From assembly GCA_947652605.1 (NCBI GenBank), contig OX393577.1:61776108-61840107 (forward strand): a DNA stretch of 64,000 nucleotides, read 5' to 3'. Position numbers and translations under genes: made by a program. The DNA is from Elmis aenea. Taxonomy: Eukaryota > Arthropoda > Insecta > Coleoptera > Elmidae. A model generated the notes under the pieces. The model did no database searches. It was not told the DNA's origin and saw nothing but the letters and a program-made list of their open reading frames with translations. This document shows positions 46,930-57,742 of the stretch, piece after piece. Position 1 is the stretch's first letter. Each line of letters begins with the position of its first letter.

Positions 46930-47196
46930 GACCAGAAACGATTTCGGCTATAAGAAATTGATGGATTAGTGGCGGAAATATTAGTGTCACTGAAATGCCC
47001 TTTAAATAATGCCCAATTACTAGAAATAAAAAAGCACAAGCCTACAGTATCATGAGAACTAACAATTACAAGGTCTGCTCACCAACCAGAGCGCGGTTTA
47101 AGAAGAAGATGTGCAAACTGTAGTACAAAAACAATTTAAGTACGCACAGAACGGATTTGCAGTGCAAAGTGCCACTTTGTTTATCTAAATCAAGAC
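46930..47196 (+). pseudogene. piggyBac-type transposase C-terminus
   Basis: A single frame with three stops reads DQKRFRL, EIDGLVAEILVSLK, then TRSAHQPERGLRRRCANCST, and VRTERICSAKCHFVYL. piggyBac transposases end in FRxxLAxxL..., a variable linker, then a Cys-rich finger RRRCxxCsxKxxxxxTxxxCxxCxxxLC. Both Cys pairs are visible. The DDE core and TIRs are not. It is not the source of the MITE at 15.6 kb as far as one can tell. Confidence 0.6.
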
Positions 47197-49089
47197 ATGT
47201 TTTCAGGACTATCACAAAGACGTAAAATAAAAGAACATACTACAATTTGTGATAAATCAAGCTGCTCAAAATTTCTCTTTACAGGCATAGTGGTACATAA
47301 GGTGTACCTACTATCTCACCAGGAGTTGCTGAACCCAACGATGATGCTAAGACACGTTTTTCTCTTTTTTATTCTGCATCCACTTTCAAATGTATTTAGT
47401 TTTGTTGTTAATAAATAATTGGTACATAATTCCGTGTGCATGGGCAAAAGTATGTCTGCTTTTTATGCGCCTGTACGAGTTAAAAAAAAGTGATAAAACT
47501 TTTAGAAAAAATAACTAACTGTTTCCAAGAGTGTTCGAGAAAGTTGCATGAACCAAAAGCGAAGCGAAACGTTTAGGAGTTCCTAGATACAGGAAACAAA
47601 CCTAATTTAATTTTGTAGCAGTAAAATTATATAGATAATGGTAGTACAACAAATTTAATAGCAGTTACTGTAATACAATTACCGTTAACAAGTTAAAGTT
47701 AAACATTATAATTCGATTATAAATTTTTTATAAAATATTTATTTACAAGCAACGCGCCCCAAAAAAAGCCACAACAAACCATTAAGCTACCAGTACAAAA
47801 AGTAACATAATTCATTGTCAATGAAGACAACGGTTTGTATTTCTGCTAAATTTTTAATGATGCCCTTAAGGTGGTAAACGATATCTAGGTTACGTTTTGT
47901 TTTATTAATTACGCGAAACAGTTGTATTCTGCCCACTATTTATAAAGGAATTAAAGGTGACATAATGCCCGGAGACGGTTGCATGCTGCGAAGTGGCTAT
48001 TTATAAAATAACGGTAAACGACTGTGTTAAACTTATTTCGTGACATACAGAGCAGCAAAAACTTGCTAAAGGCGAGATATTTAACAGTTTTTTTTGGATA
48101 AAATTTGTGATAAAAAAACGACCCAAATTTGGCGGGTCCAAACAATTTCAACAATTAATTTCGAAGATGTTTGATTTGATTAATCGTTACTAGTCTTTCA
48201 TCGCGTAACCTTATATGGTATCAAGATGTAAAAAAGATGAAGCTGGACTAGATAATTTTTTTGATACTACAAACTAAAGTGAAAAAACATAAATAAGTAA
48301 CCATATTTGTCTAACATCGCTGCAAAATGTCACTTTTTCGGTTGTCATTTCAATTTGGAAGAAGTTTTTTCTTTAGAGATAATTTTTTTTAAACTTCCTT
48401 TCTAAGGAAGAGAAAAAAAAGTACCTTTTTTGGTTATTGATAAAATAATGTCCCATATTTTGAAGAATAAGGGTAAAATCCCCATATTTAAACAATTTTA
48501 AATAACAATTCGTCTACTTTTAAAGTAAGAGATTACTGGATTGTCGTTTTGAGTATTTTTACTGTGGCACTGACAATAATTATTTCTCTAGTTGCGTGAA
48601 AGCTTGTTGGGAATTTTTGGAATCTTGAAACGAGAAAAATAGTTTTGCTTGTCTTGTCTAAATTATGATGTATAAATGAATTCATTGGATATTAATTAAA
48701 AACTTAAATTTTACAAACAAAATACTGCTGTTTTATAGCAGTCGTTTCTGTATGCCCACACAAATGTAACCGATACAACTTGCCTTGATATTTTAAAACA
48801 AAAAGGCAAAATAACCCAGTGTCAGTTATGCAATATGTTCATATAAAATGCATATGTTCTCATCTGCAATTAAAAAAAAGTTTAGGTGTCCAAAATATTT
48901 TTTTTCTCGCAAATTTTTGTGTTATTCAACGAAGAAATTTAGCATTTATAAAATTCGAAATTAAGTCATTCTGGTTAAGAAAACAATAATTCTTAAAAAT
49001 TTAGCAGAAATACATAGTCATAGTATCAATGTAGTGTAATTTAAAAAATTAAAGATTAATAATTGTAAAACAAAACTTGGTTCCAGATT
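47197..49089. other. A/T-rich DNA, nothing recognised
   Basis: Short frames do not resemble known proteins. No repeats shared with other regions were noticed. Confidence 0.45.
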
Positions 49090-49290
49090 CAAAATTTCTA
49101 TTAGTTCTTTTTCATAGAATTTCCCAGGTTCTCCTTCTAGGAACTTTATCGAAGACTAGGTCGATAAAACATTGGTGCAATTCACTATTAGTATTCAGTT
49201 CTCTTTCTACAATTTGCTTTTAACAGAATATCAAATCTACGCCCTTGTCTGAACGCGCGCTGCTTTTCTTCCAAATTATGTTCCAACTAC
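49090..49290 (-). pseudogene. LINE reverse transcriptase fragment (fingers/palm)
   Basis: Minus-strand frames give AFRQGRRFD, KQIVERELNTNSELHQCFID and VFDKVPRRRTWEIL. The order FRxGRs...IxExxxxxxxxxHxCFIDxxxAFDxVPRxxLWxxL matches LINE reverse transcriptases. CFID carries the first catalytic Asp. Two shifts break the 65-codon piece. Nothing of the element survives on either side. Confidence 0.7.
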
Positions 49291-49454
49291 TCCCTTTGTC
49301 TAGCTCCTAGTATCATTCCCAGCTAGTTAATAAAGATACTGTTTCCATAATTGATAGTTTAATCAATTTAACCGTGGAGTTTCTAATACAAAATTAAAAC
49401 TTCTCTTAAAGTTACGTCGTTTTGTAAATTCCACGACTAGAATTCTAACAATCC

Positions 49455-49880
49455 TCATAAATTTACAATTTTAATTACGTAATAATAGTTTTTCAAGTTC
49501 AATAACGATTCATTCAAACCGTATGTATTTTTTAATTCTTTTGCCATTCTCAGGTAAACATACGACCTTTGTGTTTTTCTTAAATGGTGCAACATGTTAT
49601 TTGCCACTCTGTAATTATACTTTTCTGCGCTCCTCCTTCGACATGTCGCTGGCAAACCTATTATGAATTTATTCCTGACCGGTTGCCAGATTTTTCTGAA
49701 AGCGATATCAATTAGACTGAAATATTCCTGCGTATGTGTGCATTGCGTCTGGCGTATTAATGTCGCAATTTGCTCGCTGGGCGTTACCGATAGAGTCATG
49801 ATATTCATAATATTCAGTAACAAATTACAGCAATGAGTTGTGATTTTTAGCGTTCGATAGACTGGCGAGCATCCTAACAC
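49455..49880 (-). CDS. Unrecognised open frame, 141 codons
   Basis: This ATG-started minus-strand frame is uninterrupted and its sequence is less A/T-rich than its surroundings. The predicted protein has no signal peptide, no clear domain and no low-complexity bias. It contains a cluster of Arg at PATCRRRSAEK and a Leu/Tyr-rich C-terminus. It matches none of the transposon proteins in this window. It may be a host exon, an uncommon transposon or chance. I give no function. Confidence 0.2.
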   Translation of the reverse strand: MLGCSPVYRTLKITTHCCNLLLNIMNIMTLSVTPSEQIATLIRQTQCTHTQEYFSLIDIAFRKIWQPVRNKFIIGLPATCRRRSAEKYNYRVANNMLHHLRKTQRSYVYLRMAKELKNTYGLNESLLNLKNYYYVIKIVNL

Positions 49881-50189
49881 CTCGCGGTTAAGCTAATTTA
49901 AATTATAACATTAATGAAGCTTGACTACCTAGGCGAGAAACGCGACCGTATATTATTTAGCATTTTTTTTAACAAAACTATATTATTTAAATAATTGACC
50001 AATAATAAAAGTGAACCTTGCACATAAGTTGTTCGACTTCATGCATAATTCTGCTTTTAATTTTATACGCCACTCGCAGAATTTGCATGAAACATACAAC
50101 CTGCCGATAAAAATATCAGGTAAACAAAAAAGTTCTTGCGGTTTTTGATGGTAAAATATAAAAATTTATTAGAAACCAGTAATACACTA

Positions 50190-51557
50190 GCTAATATTCA
50201 TTGCAATAATTACCATCACACTCAATGACCTTTTGCCAACGTGACGCCAATTTTTGTATGCCGTTATTGTATAAATCCACGGATTTTGAATAAAAAAATT
50301 TATGTACTGCATTTATTACATCAAGTTGAGTTTTGAACTCTTACAGTTGTCAAAAGCCAAGAAAAGGTGGTTATCACTTGACGAAATGGGTGGAGAATAA
50401 GGAGGGTGTGGTTACGTTTCCCAGCCAAGTTCAAAAAAATTTTCCGAGTTGCTTTTGCGGTATGAGGTCCTGTAAAAACAGCACTTTCTTTCGATTGACC
50501 AAAGAAGGCTGTTACTGGATTAGTACTGCTTGTACTCACTGAAGCTGTTCACAATAGAACACAGCAGTGATGTTGTGACCAGTTTCCAAAAACTCATGAT
50601 GGACAATAATTCCGGCTGCTGTCCTTCACACACAATAAACTCTTTTTTGGGTGCAACGTGCAAGGAAGCCTTTGGAGTGTGTGGTATTGGATTAGTTGGT
50701 CACAAACAATGATAAGAACGCTTATAATTGGAGTACAGTATCCACTTTCCGTCGCAAATTAACAACCGATCAAGAAAACATTCATTTTCATTGCGTTATA
50801 AGTTTGCCGAACAAATGGTAAGACGGCTGCATCTGTTACCATTTGGCAATTCGTGGGACTCATTTGCTTAACTTCCACATTTTCCCTGTCTGGTGAAGGT
50901 GCAAACGAATGGTTTCATCACTCACATTGAACCTTTCAGCAAGCTAAAAGAACGTTGCGTTGGAATTTGCCTCCACAACTTCTTTAATGAGGCCAGTACG
51001 TCAAAAACTAAGAGACAACTAGAAACAACGGCAAGTATTGCGCAGAATTACTGGTAAAGCTTAGGGAGAGAAATGAAGAAATATGAAAAATGTGCAAAGT
51101 AGATGATATTAATAGCTGGGTAACACACAGAAGAAAAGAATGAAATGAACATGTCAATAGGATGGACGACAGGAGAATAGTAAAAGTCTCCACTGGGACG
51201 CAGGAGCGTTGGACGTCCTAGAAAAAGATGGAGCGACAACCTCAACGTAAAGCAATAGGCAAGTAGACGAAGAATAAGCAGGCGAATCGCCTATAGTCAA
51301 GAAAGAAGAAGAGGAGGCACAAGAAGAACTTCTTTAATATCCTCGTTGTTACTGATATTCGGTCTCTTAGAGCGTGCTTCGTCGGTCAAGCTGAAATCTT
51401 CCAAAGAAAATCTCTTGAACTATTTCTGTGCCGATTGATCACCTACAGCATTATCTTCGAACGCGGTACATATTTTTCGCGCCGCCTAAGCCGCTTCGCT
51501 GCCGAGTTTGTACTCATAGAGTAAACAACCTTGAATTAAAGTTTTATTTGTTGCCAT
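50190..51557 (-). pseudogene. Mariner transposase, broken
   Basis: The start codon lies at 51557, and the first codons read MATNKTLIQGCLLYEYKLG, KICTAFEDN and FSLEDFSLTDEARSKRPN, the paired HTH region. After the LINE insertion come FNVSDETIRLHLHQTGK, VHHEFLETGHNITAVFYCEQ, QPSLVNRKKVLFLQD and HTAKATRKIFLNL. The end is NNGIQKLASRWQKVIECDG. The catalytic HDNARPH segment is altered to QDLIPQK by substitution and shift. At least four frameshifts or stops are present. N-terminal HTH, catalytic core and C-terminus are all in order, so it was a full gene. Confidence 0.8.
50989..51326 (+). mobile_element. 5'-truncated LINE inserted in the mariner gene
   Basis: A perfect 12-bp direct repeat AACTTCTTTAAT (50977-50988 and 51327-51338) flanks the piece, and on both sides the mariner coding sequence resumes. 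Inside, frames read STSKTKRQLETT, then LRRITGKA, AKVDDINSWV and VNRMDDRR, the same family as 20990-21640. So a short LINE cDNA end was inserted by target-primed reverse transcription. Its tail ends in an A/G-rich (AAGA)n-like stretch. Confidence 0.85.
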
Positions 51558-51649
51558 TTTCAAATATTTTTAAACATGAATTAAACAATTATCGCCAAAT
51601 TTGAATATATCGAATGAAACAGTGATTAATACCAAAGAAGATGACTCTA

Positions 51650-52183
51650 TACCGGGTGTAAACAAAGTGTGGTACACCCCCTTGTTTTCCTTTATTTTTG
51701 ATTTTAGATAAATGAAATTTTAGACATATGATATGTGCAAGAAACCGGACTTTTTGAACATGCATACAATTGTTTCACTTCCGGTTTCGCCGGAAATGAC
51801 CCCAACTCTGTTATTTTAAATGGAACACCCTATATATTTTTAGATTTTTGGAAAGAGAAAGCGATTTTGGATGCAGGCACGGCACACTTAATAAAAAATT
51901 AAAATTTGGTTAAAAAATTATTTAGGATTATAAAAATTAACCTAAATAGTGCAGTTGAATCCAAAATCGCTTCCTCTTTCCAAAAATGTGAAAATATACA
52001 GGGCGTTCCATTTAAAATAACAAAGTTGGGGTCATTTCCGGCGAAACCGGAAGTGAAACAATTGTGTGCATGTACTTAAAAAATCCGGTTTTTTGCACAT
52101 ATTATATGTCTAAAATTTCATTAATCTAAAAGCAAAACTAAAGGAAAGCAAGGGGTTGTACCATGCTTTGTTTTCACTCGGTA
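51650..52183. mobile_element. TACCGGGTG foldback (534 bp) inside the mariner
   Basis: Ends are TACCGGGTGTAAACAAAG and, on the other strand, TACCGAGTGAAAACAAAG, at TA (51648-51649, 52184-52185). Each arm is about 200 bp with GAAACCGGACTTTTTG-like, CACTTCCGGTTTCGCCGG and ATGGAACACCCTATATA words. Inside each arm there is a second, inward-placed TACAGGG-type end (complement of GTTCCATTT), as if one element carried another's terminus. A half copy lies at 20520. Confidence 0.85.
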
Positions 52184-52270
52184 TAAAAAAGTGCTATCTA
52201 TAAGAACTTAAAAAATATTCATGGCAATCTGTATTAAAAAAACCGCACGAACTTTTTTGGCTACCTGATA

Positions 52271-52651
52271 TTGCAAGCTCCAAAATGGAAATTTAACATT
52301 GGTTTGGACGTTTTCGTGGATTCCTGCTCACCAATTCAACTTATAGAAAAGGATGTGGTACCAATAGAAAGATAAAATTATTGCACATCTAGTGGTACTA
52401 CCTTGAGAGAGTTTCATTGCTTTTATATGTGTGATAATATATTATATTAACGCACTAATCATAAAATAGACGTACGAAGTCACTCTTACACTTTTCTTAG
52501 CTAATTGAAATTATTTTTAATAGTTGTAAGATGGATGTACTATCTTTTTACTGGTCCAATAAAGTAATAATTTATTAATTAAAATAATATTGACCAAAAA
52601 ATAAGAACATAAAACAGTTTTCCAAATACCAGTAGCTAAGACCGATTAGAA
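52271..52651. other. Unassigned DNA between mariner and LINE tail
   Basis: No coding sense is recognised; decayed upstream LINE sequence is possible. Confidence 0.4.
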
Positions 52652-53200
52652 AATGAGCTTCAACAATTACAGATATTACAAAATCGCGCCATGCGCACTA
52701 TTTTAAAGTGTTCAATTCATTCCCCTATCAAGGTTATGTTAAATACACTTCAATTTATGAGTATTAATCAGAGAATAATATTTAGAACATTAGAGCTAGT
52801 TTTAAAACACCAAAATATCTGTATGAAAATGTAAAATTACTCCATAAGATCCACAGTTATAAAATTAGAAATAGGCTTGATTTCGTTATAGAGAAATGTA
52901 CTAAAAGTCAAACTGCTCGTTCGTTATTTTATCAAGGTTTTAAAATATTTAATAATTTGCCGCATCAAGTCAAAATATGTAATAATTATAAAAAGGGTAT
53001 TAAATTATTTAAGGAGTACGTGTTAGAACACTGTTAAACCATTATTTTAGATATTTAGAATTTAGAAGATTTTTAGATTTTTATTTTATTTCATTCTATT
53101 TTATTTTCTACTATATTTACTATAACCTATGTAAATTATGTTACAATGTAATAGCTATTGCTAAATAAAGCTAACTTTAATAATAAATAATTAATAAAAC
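52652..53200 (+). pseudogene. CR1-like LINE C-terminus with 3' tail
   Basis: The frame reads NELQQLQILQNRAMRTIL, PIKVMLNTLQFMSINQRI, then after one shift PKYLYENVKLLHKIHSYKIR, SLFYQGFKIFNNLPHQ and FKEYVLEHC to a stop at 53035-53037. LQxLQNRAxRxIL...ML..L...sv.qRi...KYL...F...FNxLP...K...Fk.yl is the end of CR1/Jockey-type reverse transcriptases. A polyadenylation-like AATAAA is at 53164-53169, followed by a TAATAA-type short repeat tail. Only one frameshift breaks it. It is 5'-truncated. Confidence 0.8.
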
Positions 53201-55071
53201 TTTATTGTTTATCTACAGAATGCAAACTTTAGAATATATTACTTTGAAGCATAGTGTTGTGGTCAGTTTATGAAAGCGGAAAAAAAAAGAATTATAGCGC
53301 ACGTTCAGATTTGAGCGAGAGCAAGCGGTGGCAAGTGATAGGTCCCTAAATTTACGTATTAAATGGTATATGGTGATTGGTGAATGATTTCTGATATGTG
53401 ACAGCAAATAATTACACATCGTTAAAATCATCTGACGTGATTGATACGGGGCCTAAAATAACACGGCCCGTTTTAACATTTAACTCGGAAATCAATCAAA
53501 TCTAGCCATCCTGGCGCACGTTAAACTCCACTATATTGTAAATGAATACCGATTAAAACCAACAGCCAACTGTGACAAAAACTAATCATTGGTTTATTAC
53601 GTAATTAAAGGAAAACGAAACGCTATTCGTTAAATTGATTTCGATTCCGTTGTCGTGATTGTAAATTACACATCGAAGTTACCTGGGCAATAAAAGTTTA
53701 CAATGATTTTAGACGGGAAATGCGTAATTAAAGCAATTTAACAGAGTTTTAAACACAATAAAGAATAAATTATACTCTTAACGTGTTAAATAATCGTCGC
53801 GTATCGTAATTCTATTTAAAATGGAAAGATCGTTGTGTATTTCAATTCATGTTGTCGGATTTTTGTGCCTGAGTTCTGAGATATAGAGATGAACCAACGA
53901 AGCAGAGCGCGAATTGGTGACCCATTCTGAAAGAGTTCAACGATCTGAGGTGGTATGTCAAGTCGAGTCCCTACTTTGCGACAACTCGACTTTGGATATT
54001 TTAATACACTAAAAGAGCACATTCCTATGGTATTGACACAGTTGATATTTTGCAGGTAACACACCTGCTTTTAATTCGGTGTGTTTTAAGCTTTGTCAAA
54101 ACGCAGTGTTGCAAAAACAATTTCGTTTTGAGTAACTGATTATAATTTATTCGTTTGATAGACCGGTTATTGAATATTCAGTTGAAAAGTAAAAGTATTT
54201 AAGTCATTATCAAGACGGTTTTTAAAGATTAACGAACAAATGTGTATAAATTACTTTCCATTTTACTTTTTTTTACCAATGGTTCTTATTAAAGAGTTTA
54301 TCAAATAAAAAACGATTGCATTGGCAAAGAAGCAATGTAAACTTGCTTGTACAGCGGATTTACCTGTTTGGATGGAAAAACAAAATCCTGGTTACTACAA
54401 ATGCAATGATAAATTAACATGAGTTAAATACTGTACGCTCATCTGCAAGATCTTTTTTGTCAAGTACTTTTTACTATAAAATTAGTTAGCCTTTACACAA
54501 GTACGTTTTTGGAAAATTTCTTGGGAATGTTCATATCTTAATTTTATTTTCTTTATAAGTAATTTTGATAAATCGCTTATTGTTACTTCACTTAGTTAGT
54601 TATTTAGCATAAATAGAAAAACATATATTGAAAACTTTGATAAATTTAACAATGCATTGTTTTACTTTCATTCAAAAGGCACTAAAATGGGTTAAAATCA
54701 AAGAAGATCGGAATTGTTTTTGTCTTTTCAGTCACTTAATCACTTCTGATTGTAATTTTTACGAAAAAGAAACTAAAACGTTCAAGGTAACAGAAGATGT
54801 AAAAAAATGATGGTGTCAAATAAAATTTACTGAGTTTTTTTATTTATAAAGATTAAATGTAAAAAGGGTAGTCAACATTTTTGTATAATATAATAGTCTT
54901 TTTTGTCTACTGATATCTGACTTATTTTTTTAAAAAAATATAACAAATGTATGACCAAAAACATCTATCAAATTTTAATCAAAAACCTTTAAGAAGACAT
55001 TAGGTAAACAAAAAAATAAGTAGATAATTTTAGGAGAATTTTTCAACTTAAATTATACATGGTTTTTCGAA
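53201..55071. other. Unassigned DNA
   Basis: No coding family or window repeat is seen. Part of 53440-54060 is less A/T-rich. Candidate host non-coding DNA only. Confidence 0.4.
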
Positions 55072-55131
55072 TCACTTAAAAATAAATAAATAAGACAAAC
55101 ACCGTAGCAATAACTTATAGTAAACCCTGTA
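55072..55131 (-). mobile_element. TACAGGGTT-type foldback end
   Basis: On the minus strand it begins TACAGGGTTTACTATAAG. It faces the next end at 55171 across 39 bp. Confidence 0.5.
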
Positions 55132-55170
55132 TATATGGGTAAAAAAATATTTCCAACTATTTAAACTATA

Positions 55171-55300
55171 TACAGGGTGAGTATAAATTGGCGGTAGCGC
55201 TACACATGGTGATGTTGTTCGTAAAAGTTTAAGTCGAAAATCTTGACAAAAATGTTGTGCCATGCTTCCTATGACCTCAGCAACTATTTAAAAAACAATT
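55171..55300 (+). mobile_element. TACAGGGTGAG-type foldback end
   Basis: It begins TACAGGGTGAGTATAAATTG after a TA and continues GGCGGTAGCGCTACAC. No opposite arm was found before the DD41D element at 55494. Confidence 0.55.
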
Positions 55301-55493
55301 TGGCAACATTGATTTGCGTTTGTACATTTTTTTTATCAGCAATTATGCATAGCTACCAGAGCTCACGTTAGTTATGAACAGCGCATGCGTGTAAAAATCC
55401 AAGTGATAGTACATGCCTTCATTCACGTACTGTTTTGACAGTACACTGACTAGTTCATGTATTAATTTTATATATCTAATGAAACTTATTATA

Positions 55494-56404
55494 TACAGGG
55501 TGCGTTTTATGTTCCAGGCCGATGTTTTTTTTGATAACTTTTAAAAGAAACACAATTTTATGATTTATATTTTATTGATTGATTATTTGGTCTTTAGCAT
55601 TATGTATGGAATATAATGTTGGTCAGGTGGCCGCCTCTGGCCGTGGCGCAAACGCGAGCTCTTTCGAGCATATTTTTCATAACATTTTCGCAGACTTCTG
55701 GTGTTATTTCAGCAATTTCTTTTCGAATGTTGTCCTTAAGCATCGGGATTGTGGTTGGTTTGTTGGTGTACACCTTTCCCTTCAAGTACCCCCATAGAAA
55801 ATAATCGGGGGCGGTCAAATCAGGGGATCGTGGAGGCCAGTCGATATCACCACATTTTGAAATTATTCGGCCGGGGAAAGTTTCTCGCAAAATTTGCATC
55901 GTAGCACGAGATGTGTGTGATGTGGCACCGTCCTGATGAAACCACATGTGCTGTAGGCCCAATCGATCCAATTCGGGCATAAGAAAGTTTACCAACATGT
56001 CACGATAGCGATCACCAGTTACTGTTACAGCATTGCCTCTAGCATCCTCAAAAAAATATGGTCCAATGATGCCACCGGCCCAAATGGCGCACCATACAGT
56101 CTTTGGCTTTATCTCCCAGTGTATACAAACTTTCAAAATTATTTATTACACGCTGAATGGTTGACTTGCTTGGCACATGATTAACACCAAAAAAATCAGG
56201 CAGTTTTCTTCGCGTATTTACAATTGAACAATTATTTAAAAAAAAATGTTTTAATAACTTCAACACGTTGTTGCGGAGATAGATGTTTCATAATAAATTG
56301 TTATCGCCCACTCTACACGCCGGTCAAATATGAACTGTCAAATGACAGCCAAATTAAAATGGCGGCCGAACAAAATCGGCCTGGAACATAAAACGCACCC
56401 TGTA
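55494..56404 (-). mobile_element. DD41D mariner-like transposon, internally deleted (911 bp)
   Basis: The TIRs are perfect for about 30 bp, start TACAGGGTGCGTTTTATG and end in GGCCGAT. TA flanks each side (55492-55493, 56405-56406). The single gene on the minus strand has lost a block between the DNA-binding and catalytic parts, which explains a length about 400 bp below a typical element of about 1.3 kb. TIR identity suggests recent activity of the family. Confidence 0.9.
55600..56291 (-). pseudogene. DD41D mariner-like transposase, deleted and shifted
   Basis: The start is at 56291: MKHLSPQQRVEVIKTFF, then a shift in a T-run, then LNNCSIVNTRRKLPDFFGV and STIQRVINNFE (helix-turn-helix). The frame then jumps, by deletion, to TVWCAIWAGGIIGPYFFED. 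The remaining catalytic part is open for about 170 codons: MWFHQDGATSHTSR has the second Asp, and WPPRSPDLTAPDYFLWGYLK has the third, with 41 residues between the two. That spacing is the mark of the DD41D (rosa/Visitor) branch of Tc1/mariner. The first catalytic Asp region is lost. Confidence 0.85.
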
Positions 56405-56406
56405 TA

Positions 56407-57330
56407 TTAATAAAACACATTAATATTAAATAGCTAAAATTAATCGCCTTTAAAATACGGTTTTTATTTTAAATTTTAACAATTTTCCTAACACATACTA
56501 AAAAACTACCCTCAGTAATATTTTTCAACAAACACTGCGTTTTTTCCTCGTCCCAAACAACTGAAGGTTAGCAGTGGGCACTGTTACTGTTTTTTTTTGC
56601 CATGCTTAAATAAGTATTTGCTTATAGAAGCACACATAATATGTAATGTAATGACTAAGTATCTGTCAATGTTAATCATTTTGAATATGCTATTAACTTT
56701 AAATAACATCGCAGTGTCAGACAACTTTTTTACAACCTTTTTCGTTATAAAAAAATGCTGTCTAGACCTAAATATATGTAATGTGTCGCGTGTTATGGCC
56801 CATTCGATGGCCTTGTTAAAAATCGATAGAAATCGCATTTGTCCAGACAAAACTAACAAATAACTACACGACTTATAGCAACTGTAATTTGAGCCTGTTG
56901 CATATCACACGCCTACTTTTATGAACATATGTTTCGCTGTAACAGCGATTAGCTTGGGAATTTTAAAATATTTTGGGTATATACAAAGTTAACACGTAAA
57001 AATAACCATAAAAAATATAACCAGTTTGATACATCGCAAAAATATGTTGCTTTGTGACCGATTCAATTTGTTTTCAACTACTGGCGATATATCTTGCAGC
57101 TCGACGTACAAAGTAAATAATTTCTTCGAAAAGTAAGTTTAATTATTTTAAAAATCAATGACCTGAAAAGTTTTCAGGAGACTAGTCGTTATCAGGAGCT
57201 AGTTAGTTACCCAAAAGTTTCTGAGTTTCTACAGAACAAAGTAATGTAAAGAGCGCATTGCAGAAGTTGGTTCCTGTTTTAAGTTTTCTAATCCTGCAGT
57301 TACAGAGAACGCCGATTTATGAAAAGGAGA
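56407..57330. other. Unassigned A/T-rich DNA
   Basis: Two opposite short open frames at 56584-56863 do not resemble proteins. No repeat is seen. Confidence 0.45.
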
Positions 57331-57653
57331 TTATGCCCGGTTTCTCCGACACATCTCAAGATCGAACTTACATATATAAGCTCGCCTTATATTTAAGACC
57401 GTCTCAAGATACCAATGCGTTGCACAGAAAACATATTCCGGAATCTGTTAGACATCTCAGCTAAGTTAGAACTCGGTTTGGCAACGTTGCAAGAAGTCGC
57501 CACATTTTAGCGGCAGATTGAAATGGCTAATTTTCATTGGCCATTTACATCACAGCTGTTAAAACGGCACCCTGTGACATCTTGTTGTTGCTATCAGCTG
57601 TTAGTCACATATAAAGTTACAGTTCGGTGTTTATTATTTTATTTTGTGTTGAA

Positions 57654-57740
57654 ATGGCGGAAAAAAAAGAATAAATTATAACATGGAGGAAAAACAATTA
57701 TTAGTTAGCTTGGTGGAAGAAAATAAATAAATAGATTATG
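57654..57740 (+). pseudogene. Harbinger Myb/SANT-like protein, first codons
   Basis: After ATGGCGGAA and an A-run with a shift, the frame reads INYNMEEKQLLVSLVEENK. EExxLLVxLVEExK fits the first helix of the Myb/SANT-like DNA-binding partner encoded by Harbinger elements. It is stopped and then cut off by the foldback at 57741. The call rests on this short match plus the position opposite the transposase gene. Confidence 0.45.
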
Positions 57741-57742
57741 TA

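Larger units (their letters stand above)
50116..52268 (-). mobile_element. Mariner transposon with two nested insertions
   Basis: The left TIR begins TCAGGTAAACAAAAAAGTTC and continues TTGCGGTTTTT. The right TIR is the complement of TCAGGTAGCCAAAAAAGTTC followed by GTGCGGTTTTT. TA flanks both ends (50114-50115, 52269-52270). The transposase runs on the minus strand. Removing the LINE (338 bp) and the foldback (534 bp) leaves about 1.27 kb, a normal full mariner length, so the element was complete when it landed. Confidence 0.85.
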
